Shown here: piece after piece, positions 1 to 8,713 of the stretch | How positions within the stretch are numbered: the first letter of the stretch is position 1 | Layout of the letters: each line of letters starts with the position of its first letter | From: Podila epigama | Taxonomy: Eukaryota; Mortierellomycota; Mortierellomycetes; Mortierellales; Mortierellaceae | Direction: 5' to 3' | DNA: 16,105 nt | Assembly: GCA_015679605.1 (NCBI GenBank) | Contig: JAAAVE010000609.1 | Coordinates: 1 to 16,105 of the forward strand | The notes under the pieces: generated by a model | Told to the model about the DNA's origin: nothing | Databases searched by the model: none | What the model saw: the letters and a program-made list of their open reading frames with translations, nothing else | Position numbers and translations under genes: made by a program

Positions 1-95
1 TTTCTCTTCTGTCCTTGTCCCTTTGATTGTCCCACACAAACAAACACACAAAAATCTTTCCTCGTTTTCTCTTATCTTCAAACTTATCGACTTAC

Positions 96-721
96 TCGAC
101 AAACAATCTCATAGTCAGTGAACATCTTGCGGGCAACACCTAGAAGTGTGTGAGTGAGAGTGAGAGTGAGAGAGAATGATGGTCAGAAAATGTAGACTGG
201 ACTAGACTTTGAAAAGGATTGGTAGAACGGTGGCAGGTAGCTGGGGTGCTGTTTTGCTTCTGTTGCTGTAATTTTACAGAGAGAAGACAACACTTTGCAT
301 GATTTCCGTTCTTTCCTCCTTTGCTTGTCCACCGGGATTGAAAGTCGTTATGAACAATGTGCTAAAAGCTGAATAAAACTCGTTTCCTGATACAAAAAAA
401 AAGAAAAAGAAAGATGCATGAATGCTTGAATTACCATGAGTTTGGGGATTCCTGACCTCGATTTCCAAAAAGTTTTCAGGTTCTCCATAAATGTCGTCAA
501 GAGTTTGTGGTTTCGATTGCCTATCAAGGAAGAAAAAGGTACAAAAAGAAAGAAGGAGAGAAACAAAAAAAGAGAGAGATAGTTGACTTGTTTGTTAGAA
601 AGGAGATACAGGTAGGTTGACTACTTTTGCATATGAGCTGGACAAGCTCGAGGAGCAAGGAGACATACAAACGGGAGTGCTCGTCAAAGGCACGGTGCTG
701 TACAGGGCTGGGTGAGCTCAT
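96..721 (-). CDS. SNX3: Sorting nexin 3 (SNX3/Grd19), 5' part only; continues off the left edge
   Basis: Three exons on the minus strand splice into a continuous N-terminus of 61 codons. Exon 1 is 721-669 ([17 protein letters not shown], donor GTATGT), exon 2 is 520-435 (acceptor TAG, donor GTAATT), and exon 3 is 139-96 (acceptor CTAG, donor GTAAGT). The phases fit (2, 1, 0). Exon 2 encodes [20 protein letters not shown] then VRNPQTHG, and exon 3 encodes [14 protein letters not shown]. These are the conserved leader and first strand of the SNX3/Grd19 PX domain. Known for the family: it binds PI3P on early endosomes and works with retromer to return cargo to the Golgi. The PI3P-binding arginines and the rest of the PX domain lie beyond position 1; 1-95 is the start of intron 3. 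The ATG at 721 has A at -3. Intron 1 contains a CTAAC branch-like site. Divergent from TRM1. The family call is from recognition of the residues; no search was run. Confidence 0.85.
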
Positions 722-1097
722 GATGGATGTAGAACGGGAGGGAAGGAGTGAATGGATGAATGAAATGGATGAAAATGGATGAAATGGAAGAGATGACTGA
801 ATGAAATGAATGAATGAATGAGTGAATGAATGAATGGATGGATGTGAGAGTGGTTGGGGAGACGTTCTTCTTTTTTGCTGAGGCTACACTACGAAAATTC
901 CATGGCACCTCAGTTTGGCTGTCCGCCATCCATCAGTCGAGTGGGCAAACTGAGACGCTTTGTGATTGGGTGGCTTTGCTTTCTTTTTCTTTTTTCTTTT
1001 TTCTTTTTTTTTTTTTTTTTTTGTTGTTGAAGTGTCCTTCTTGTGCTTGCAGAAATATACTCTTGACACCAACAACGGACTCGAATCAACTTGCTAC
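722..1097. promoter_or_regulatory. Divergent spacer (SNX3 / TRM1) with ATGA-type microsatellite and likely 5'UTR intron end
   Basis: This 376-nt spacer separates the SNX3 and TRM1 start codons and so must carry both promoters. About 749-845 is a degenerate GAATG/AATGGATGA tandem repeat. A long T-rich tract (about 981-1022) is followed by a good 3' splice site, GTGCTTGCAG ending at 1052, which suggests that TRM1 has an intron in its 5' untranslated region. The donor is not settled; GTGAGA at 844 is one candidate. No clear TATA box was identified. Confidence 0.5.
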
Positions 1098-3717
1098 ATG
1101 CTGCAAGAGTCGACAAGTCTCATCACCCGCGCATCTTCATTTGTCATTGCTTCACAACAACGTCTCTTTCGTACACAGCCTAATCGTCTGTTGCTACCCG
1201 TCTTCTATACTACCGCACCCAAAACTATCTCTTCTCGATATCATCACACATACATGGCTGATCAGGCAGATACTCCTGTCCCAGCTGGCTTCAAGAAGGT
1301 CACCGAAGGAAAGGTTACCATCCTCTTCCCCGACACCAACGAAGTCTTTTACAACCCTATTCAGGAATTCAACCGAGACATTTCCATTGCTGCCATCCGT
1401 ACTTGGGACGAGATCTTTCAGGAAGAGAGAAAACTCAAGGCAGATCAAAAAAAGGCTCGAAAGGATGCTCAGAACGCCAAGAGGGCACAGGAGGGTCTCG
1501 CACCATTGCCAGAAAAGGAGGGCCTTGAAAGCAACGGAGAGAAGGACACATCTTCCTCCAAGGGCATCACCATTCTGGAAGCACTCTCAGCTTCAGGATT
1601 GCGATCCATCCGATACGCCAAAGAGATTCCTAATGTTAAGCATATCCTGACAAACGATCTCGAAGCCGACGCTGTTGCATCCATCAAGCGTAACGCCGAT
1701 TTTAACGGTATTAGCCCGGACCTTTTGCAACCCCATCAGGGGGATGCCATTGACGTCCTGTACCAGCACCGCGATCCTTTAAAGAGGTATAATGTCATCG
1801 ATCTTGATCCCTACGGCACAGCATCACCCTTTATCGACGGCGCAGTTCAAGCAGTTTCCGACGGTGGTAATGACACATGTTGACACATTTTGACACATTT
1901 TGAACAGCGGTCCTAATTGCCTATAGTCATACATCTACTCTGTCACCTGAGGATGGGGTTTTGTTTGGTTATATGGACAGTCCTTTGGATGTCTTTCATG
2001 TCTTTTTATTTTGTTTTTCTCATTTCTATTTTCTTTTCTTAAATTTTTCTCTAGGATTGCTCTGTGTGACCTGCACGGATCTGGCTGTTTTAGCAGGAAC
2101 TAATTATACAGAGACTTGGTAAGAAGAAGGATGGAATTTGGGTCAAAGGGAAGGGAGGGATTACAAACATGATCTATGTTTGCGTAGGAGGGAGAGAAGG
2201 AACGACGCAAAGTTCTATGAGCCATTGTTAACACGTTTGCATTTGACGGATGACGTTTGAAATTGACTGGAATGACATTGCATGATGGATAGCTTTGCAA
2301 AGTATGGAGGCCATCCGGTCAAGGCCGACTTTTGCCATGAGGTTGCTCTTCGTCTGGTATTGAACACGCTCTCGACATCGGCTGCCCGCTACAAGCGCCA
2401 TATCGTCCCTTTGGTCTCGCTCAGCATTGATTACTACCTACGCGTGTTTGTCCGTGTTTACACCTCGGCGGCAGAGGTCAAAATGACGGCCAGTAAAACC
2501 GCCTTGGCTTATGTTTGCTCCGGATGCCAGTCTCACTACATGCGCTCGCTTGGAAAGATTACCGAGAGCACCAAGGGCAACAAAAAGTTTGGCGTCAACA
2601 CGGGACCTCCCATCAATGAAAAGTGCGAGTTTTGTGACAATAGGTTCCATGTGGCTGGACCCATGTGGGGCAAGGAGCTTCACTCGGTGCCCTTTATTGA
2701 CCGCATGCTCAAGCATATCAAGGAATCAGCTCATCTCTACAAGACGCAACCACGTATCCTCGGTATGCTCACAGTCTGCAAGGAGGAGATTGAGGCACCT
2801 TTTTACTACACTGCCAATGGTCTCTGTGGAACTGTCCATTGCACCAGTATCAAGTTGCTTCAATTCAAGTAAGTATATCAGATTCCGAGAGAGTGTGTTT
2901 ATGTGTGTTTTACAGTCTTTTTTTCTTTCTCGTTATACTTTTCCTGCCAACTGGGTGTTCACTCTTTTTTTTTTCTGGTTTGTGATTTATGTCTTCCTCT
3001 TAGCTCTGCCCTCATGCACCAAGGTTATCAGGTTACTGGCTCGCATGCTGCACAGGGCTCCATCAAGACGAATGCCCCACCGTCTGCTGTTTGGGATGTC
3101 ATGCGATCATGGGTATGCGATTGCGTTTTTTTCTGTTCGCCTTGTCATGTTGAGGCATAAAGTTGCTTTCGAGAAAGGCTATTTTTTTGTCTTCTAAACA
3201 AGATGTCGGATGAATAATTCTTTGATGTATATATAGGTCAAGTTGCACCCTGTGAAGAATGTCAAGCCGGATTCTGTTGCAGGCAAGATCTTGGCCAAGG
3301 AGCCAGCGGTGATCGCCAACTTTGAGATGCACCCAGATGTCAAGTCAGAGTCAAGAAAGGCAGGTTTGGTCCGACACCAGCAGAACCCCACCAAGCACTG
3401 GGGACCACAAGCCAGAGCAGGTGGTGGCAATAAGCGTAAAGCGTAAGTCTGTGTCTTTTTTTTTTGTGTTTTGGCGATTATGTGATATGTGTGGGAGTGA
3501 TGAATGGCAAGATTGATCTGGACCTGACAAGTTTCTCCTCCTTCCTTCTTTCTGTTTGTCTATATGGTGGATTATGGTATGACATGGTATGATAATTAGT
3601 GAGAATGAAATTAAGAGCGAGGATAAGGAGAAGAGCAAGGACAAGGTGACCAAGATGGATGTTGATGAAGACGCGGTGGTGTCAGAAGAGAAGGAGCAGG
3701 GTGAAAAGAAGGCTTGA
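1098..3717 (+). CDS. TRM1: tRNA (guanine26-N2)-dimethyltransferase Trm1, six exons
   Basis: Exons: 1098-1866, 2055-2118, 2293-2868, 3004-3112, 3237-3442, 3600-3717. All junctions are GT-AG and in frame, giving 613 residues from 1098 or 561 from the second ATG at 1254; yeast Trm1 is about 570. The enzyme uses S-adenosylmethionine to make N2,N2-dimethylguanosine at G26 of tRNA. Visible motifs: the family opening VTEGKVTILFP and VFYNPIQEFNRD, the SAM-binding ILEALSASGLRSIRYAKE, the catalytic LDPYG (residues 236-240), and a zinc-type CxxC pair at C353/C356 and C389/C392, followed by FHVAGPMWG. The tail is Lys/Glu-rich with KRKA, a possible nuclear signal. Residues 1-52 are Ser/Thr/Arg-rich with a single acid and look like a mitochondrial presequence. 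There is no ATG in any frame between the two starts. The family has known dual localisation through alternative starts. Intron 1 begins with a short TGACACATTTT repeat. Confidence 0.95.
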
Positions 3718-4600
3718 AAATGAGTGTGTCTTCCATGCTAACAATAAAATGAATAATGACAAAGTCCATACCGTATGCCATATGCTATGCCATATGCTGT
3801 GTATGTTCGGACTGGGACCAACCTTACACCAATTGCCATTGGGCCACTCCAGTCCACTCCAGTCCACTCTGGGTCGGGTGTTTAAAAAGGTGTGTAAAGT
3901 TCAGATCTGGACTCCATGTCCATCTCTATCTCTCCACACACACTCACGCACTCACAAAGAGAGGGAGAGACACTCTACACCACATTGTCGTTGTCTTACT
4001 CGTCCAAACCATCTCCACAATTTTCCTTGTTTGCCTTTTTTCTTTTTTTTTTTTTTTTTTTTTTTTTCCTTTTTCACCGGAACCCTATTCGTGATAGGAC
4101 AGAGAGGCATGTCTAACCCAAATCCAATTCAGAGTTGAGAATGAGAGCGAGTGTATGTGTGATAAAGAGAGAGAGAGGCAGCGTGAGTGAAGGAACAGTG
4201 AGAGTGAAGATTGTGTGTGTGTGTGTGTGAAGAGTGCTCGAGTCAATGTGGAGGAAGTAGATTGAGGGGATCGACCTCAAGGCGATGCTCACACACACAA
4301 ACACAAAACACACAAACACACAAACACGCACCCCTCATGTTAACCAGCAATCATAATAATGCACGCCAAAGGCGTGTTGTTGTGTTATTTTTCTTCTTTC
4401 CCCACTTTGACTTTGTCTCTTTTTCTCTTCTCTTTTCTTTACCCCCCAATTCAATTCACAGTTTTGTCAAGGATTCACATTTCTCCTCGATTCCACATCT
4501 CGCCCTACTTTACTCATCCACAACAACCCTCACAATACCATCGAATTACCTCTTCAAATCTGCATCGACAAACTCTGACAACAGCAAAGTGCTTTCACCA
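3718..4600. other. Intergenic spacer: TRM1 3' end and promoter/5'UTR of the hydrolase gene
   Basis: No supported gene lies in these 883 nt. Contents: an ATATGCTATGCC-type imperfect repeat near 3779-3798, three copies of CCACTCCAGT-like units near 3844-3868, a pyrimidine tract of about 40 nt with a long pure-T run (about 4028-4069), a GT dinucleotide run (about 4213-4228) and a CACAAACA-rich stretch (about 4290-4328). Open frames crossing this region consist of low-complexity residues and have no family resemblance. Confidence 0.6.
3743..3748 (+). other. Probable TRM1 polyadenylation signal AATAAA
   Basis: AATAAA lies 26 nt after the TRM1 stop codon, a plausible distance for a fungal 3' end signal. 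The sequence matches the canonical hexamer, but use as a cleavage signal is inferred. Confidence 0.4.
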
Positions 4601-7451
4601 ATGTCAACCTCGTACTCGCGCAGGCAGCGCATGTGGCTCGCCTTCTTGGCATTATTCTTTCTCCCCCTCTGGATAGCTCTCACCGGTAATCTATTTCAAT
4701 ATCGATTCACCCACACCTACACCCACATCCATTCCCACACATTCACCACACATACATCCACTCCCACACATTCACGCCCACATACATCCATACATCTCAA
4801 GACATGAACTAACATTATCTCTTGATCTCACTTTACTCATACTGTCATTGTATAAAGGTGTCGTTTATGTGGTCGCATGGCTCATTTACCTGCGCTATGG
4901 CAAGTTCACTCTTCATGTCTACCCTTTCTCGATTCTCCCTGTTACAACACCACTTGAACACGCACAACCCAGACAAACTATGTCTCGCAGGAAATACATG
5001 CGTGATATACAGTGATACAGCAACTTCCTCCCCCTACAGCATTATGGGGCTTATTCGAGCACCAAACCAGAAAAAAAAAGAGCTTCTTCGGGACACATAA
5101 ACTTTGAAGATAGCCTTTTATTTATTTTTTTTGGCGTGCGAGCGTGTGACAGGATGGCAGGCTCACCTTGACAAAACGAACAACAACAAACAACCACAAC
5201 AACAGTCATATCAACAACAACATAATCCACCCTCGGTCGGCGCCCAATGTCCAACCATGCTTGCCCTGTCTGATCGTCTGCTTTTTTTGTTTCCTCGGAG
5301 GTCGGAGGGAAAAAAAAAAGAAGAAAAAAAATATCTGTACTAACGATTGTCCATCATATCGCTCGCTATCTTTACCTTACTGATTGATATATTTATTACC
5401 CATGCACCACTTGTATGTTGTTGTTTGCAATCATTACAGCCCAGACAGGTAAGAAGGCTCATCAGCCATTTATTTTTTATTTTTTTGTCTTGAGGATGGG
5501 TGCGACCTTCATGAAAGCACAAAGCATACAAACATTTTGGGTGTTATCTCGGGAAGGCTCTTTGGAGCACAAACCCGTTACTTGCTTGACACAAGAGAAA
5601 GAAAACCCAAGGGAAAATGGACAACCACAAAAAAAGAAAAAAGCACGAGCCTTACTTGGAAAAAAAAAAAAAAAAAAAAAAAGTGAAAAAGTGCTACGTC
5701 GAGACACATGATCCGAGGGAGTCTGTCGGCATAAACATGAACCTCTCTGAACCTGCGTTGACACATATTTGCTTTCTTTTCCTGCTCTTTTTAGATGCAC
5801 CCCAGTCTTATCCATTCTTGCCGTACCACCCCATTCGTGTCTACAAAGTCGTTTCCACATATGCTGAGCTGCAGTTTAACAAACTCATGAGGCTCGTGCC
5901 TCTCTTTGGTCACTTTGCCCGTTTCCAACTCACCAATAGCAAAAAGACTGACATGATCAAGTAAGTCTTTGTCCTTTTTTGCCCTGCTTTGCCTTGCTTT
6001 GTCTTACCGAGCCATTTGCCATCCATCCCTTCTTTTTTACCCCCCCCCCTTTTGCCTACTTTCCAGAAAGTTCTCTCTCTGTTTTTTTTTTTTTTTTTTT
6101 TTTCTTTTTTTTTTTTTTCTTTTGCGTTTCATAAATCTTTCTATTCGGATGATAGGAGTGTGGGTCATGTGCTGACTGATACTCTCCCTTTTTTTCCCCC
6201 TTCTCCTTCTCTATCACTCGCTAGAAACGTGGCATATGGACGAAGCTCGAACAAGCTCGACATTTACATTGGCTCGTCACCTTTGGCGGGACTTGCAGAC
6301 CAGGTAGACGACAACGAGTCGGATCATACTGTCGAATCCAACGGAAGTCCCGTGATCATTTATGTCTACGGAGGCGCTTGGGATTCTGGCCACAAGAGCA
6401 TGATCATGCCCATGGCCCAGAACTTGGCCAACCAAGGATACATCGTGGTCGTGCCTGATTACACCCGCTACCCTCAGGCAAAGATTGAGGATATGGTCCG
6501 TGATGTCCAGGATGCAGTCCACTGGGCTGTTCAGAACGTGACCCGTTATGGCGGTGATCCAAACAACATCTTCCTGATGGGGTCTGGCTCTGGTGCACAT
6601 GTTGCTTCGTTGGCCATCATGCATGACGCTGTCACTCAGATCGGCAGTGTTCCTGCCCCAGCGGTTGAGGGTGACAATGCGCCCTTGGTATCCCTTCCAT
6701 CCTGGCCCGAGCAGCCCGCAGATCTAGAGCGCAAGGTTGGAAGCCAAGGGTTGAAGGAACGTGTTCAGGGTCTGATCTTGTTCTCTGGTGTCTTTGATAT
6801 TACTTTCTACTACGCGTATCTGCACAAGCGAGGCATTGAAGAAGTCTCGGCCATGCCCCGGGTTATGCATCAATCTGCCAACAACTACCTTGCCTGTTCG
6901 CCATCCTGGCTCCTTGCCGCTGCCACCGCAACCATGGAAAACACTGAACTACTTGAACAGGTCTTGCCAAAGTCAATTCTCATTATTCACGGAGAACAGG
7001 TGAGAATGATGTTTGAGTGTTGTTGATGGTTGTTGAGCGATGAACACTTTGTTTATGGACCATGCCCCATGGTTCTGTCCGATGGGGGTAGACTTGTGGA
7101 CTCGTAAATTTTAACCTATTTATCTTTCTGTCACTCTATCTCTCTCGTTTTCCATAGGACCGACTCATCCCTGCTCATTCATCCCAGACACTCTTCCGAC
7201 TACTTTGCGCTGCCGAGATTCCCAACATCAAGTTCAAGTTGTACACGGGCCAGGGCCACTTGGACCCCGCCATTGATCTTATTCTGCCCTCGAACCCTGT
7301 CACTGCAGCATTGTTGAATGACATTGCCGATGTTGTGCGCCCTACCCCGGGCACTGGTGCCAGTACACCGAACGTTGTCGACGAGGACGATTACCAGAAG
7401 CACCACCAAGAACAATCCGCCCAATATTTTACTGAATCGCTGGCCTATTAA
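4601..7451 (+). CDS. Membrane-anchored alpha/beta hydrolase, prenylcysteine methylesterase (ICME)-like
   Basis: Proposed exons: 4601-4685, 4858-5001, 5440-5448 (9 nt), 5795-5960, 6225-6999, 7158-7451; 490 residues. The N-terminus (MSTSYSRRQRMWLAFLALFF onward, then VVYVVAWLIYLRY) has two hydrophobic segments and should sit in the membrane. The catalytic domain has the strand-loop VIIYVYGGAWDSGHKS (Gly184-Gly185 as oxyanion loop, with Tyr in place of the HGG histidine as in plant ICME), nucleophile elbow FLMGSGSGAHVASL (Ser257), acid Asp394 (DRLIPAH) and base His427 (GQGHLDP). The triad is therefore complete. ICME-type enzymes hydrolyse the carboxyl methyl ester of prenylated proteins on the endoplasmic reticulum; that substrate is inferred, and other membrane carboxylesterases are possible. 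The weakest part is exon 2 to exon 4: the donor at 5002 is GTGATA, and the microexon is phase-neutral, so 487 residues without it is equally in frame. The C-terminal about 35 residues are polar and low-complexity. Confidence 0.8.
5440..5448 (+). other. Candidate 9-nt microexon of the hydrolase gene
   Basis: CCCAGACAG is flanked by a 3' splice site (GCAATCATTACAG) and a 5' splice site (GTAAGA). With exon 2 ending at 5001 in phase 1 it adds Pro-Gln-Thr and turns the junction codon into Asp before APQSYPFLPYHP. Being 9 nt, it can be skipped without breaking the frame. It is flanked by introns of 438 and 346 nt, longer than most others in this gene; these hold poly(A), poly(T) and CAA-rich tracts and nothing else I can name. 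Confidence 0.45.
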
Positions 7452-8046
7452 GCGAGATTTCTCCCAAACCCGAATGATCATCGTCGATCTTCTTCTTGGG
7501 CCACATTTTTGCACCACCACCACCACCACCACCACCTGTCTTTTTTTTCAGGTTGTCTATCATTTCTCATCCACATCTCTTTTTATGTATATAAGTCCAC
7601 TTGCCCATCCTTTTACAACAAAAACCACCCTACTCCTCTCTTTCCACTTGTTTTGCCTACTCACACCAACCATTACCAACAAAATTCCCTCACTCTCCAC
7701 AAGCATACCCCAATCGTCAGAGCAACCGAGCCGTTTACTCTCATCGTAGTTCAATGAAGACGAACACATTCACACATTTATATTTATAGGGTTAACAGAT
7801 TTGTCTGCCACGTATAATTTTATGACCACAAAATTCACATTTAATGCGTTGGACAATAATGTTCTTGCACACAATTCCTATTTCTTTACATTTTTTTTCA
7901 ATTTTTTCCCCACTGCGTATGCCCGGGTAATGGTGTACACACAATTCCTGTTTTTTTTGCACAGGAACTTGTGCTTCAGACAAGATACAGTTCTAGCACT
8001 GTCAAGACTGAATGAAATAGCGCTCAACACTCTACGACACCTGCAA
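7452..8046. other. 3' flank of the hydrolase gene, (CAC)n tract, no gene seen
   Basis: The stretch after the hydrolase stop contains a (CAC)8 run at 7512-7535, pyrimidine-rich sequence and AT-rich sequence from about 7780. A plus-strand open frame runs through 7801-8187, but it begins with a non-ATG codon, is Phe-rich and owes its length to the minisatellite that follows. No gene is called. Confidence 0.5.
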
Positions 8047-8154
8047 GCACGCGACAAAGCACACGACAAAGCACACGACAAAGCACACGACAAAGCACAC
8101 GACAAAGCATGCGACAAAGCACGCGACAAAGCACGCGACAAAGCACTCGACGGA
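8047..8154. repeat. 12-bp minisatellite, eight units plus a diverged ninth
   Basis: The unit GCACACGACAAA is repeated head to tail. Units differ mainly at bases 4-5 (GCACGC, GCACAC four times, GCATGC, GCACGC twice, and a final GCACTCGACGGA). The period is a multiple of three and no frame contains a stop, so all six frames stay open across it; on the plus strand one frame reads Asp-Lys-Ala-His. This explains spurious open frames here. A GA dinucleotide run (about 8153-8169) follows directly. Confidence 0.9.
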
Positions 8155-8713
8155 GAGAGAGAGAGAGAGCTGGAACCGACACAGTGATGTGCGACCAAGA
8201 CAGATAGACAAGCGCGACAGCAATACAACCTTGGAACTAAGGTCAGTATCTCAACCAAAACCCTGCTGGCACTACTGCTACTCCACTATCCTCTACACCT
8301 TCTCTTCCTTTACTAATTGTTCAAGAGATACATCGAGGGGACACACATTGCCCTTTCTCCAAGCGATGTGAGTCATGTAGAATACACACCACCCCCGCGA
8401 AGAATGCAACAGAGGGATGGCAGAGGACCGGAAGATGAAGCAAGGTCTTTAATTCTCGTCATAATAATAAATTCGATTGGGGCAGTGGAATTGTGTGAAT
8501 GTACGCCATTTCTCAGGGCATTAAAATTACCAGAATGGTGTGTACATGAAAATGTACATGAAAAGACAATTCATGGTACCTGTTTATATGCATACTAACA
8601 TACATTCATATACTGTACATGTTCATGTATCAAGCTTGTTCAAGTAAATTGATGGAAAGAGATTGAACACGGAATGCAATTGGGAGGGTATATTCAAGTA
8701 TATATTATGATAA
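8155..8713. other. Spacer with an unexplained coding-like stretch (8326/8328-8598, plus strand)
   Basis: From about 8328 to a TAA at 8596-8598 the plus strand stays open for about 90 codons with ordinary residue composition (YIEGTHIALSPSDVSHVEY, TPPPRRMQQRDGRGPEDEAR). A donor AG|GTCAGT at 8242 and an acceptor AG at 8326-8327 would join it in frame to an upstream open stretch, but that stretch has no ATG back to a TAG at 8018. It may be a relic, part of an unrecognised gene or chance. Positions 8541-8564 are a perfect tandem duplication of TGTACATGAAAA. The last part is the 3' untranslated side of the minus-strand gene. Confidence 0.3.

Noticed and set aside
3659-4138. Long plus-strand open frame across the end of TRM1 and the spacer
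   Set aside because: Overlaps the last TRM1 exon in another frame and then consists of poly(Phe) and simple-repeat residues.
7801-8187. Plus-strand open frame with Asp-Lys-Ala-His repeats
   Set aside because: Non-ATG start, Phe-rich and unlike any family; its length comes from the stop-free 12-bp minisatellite.
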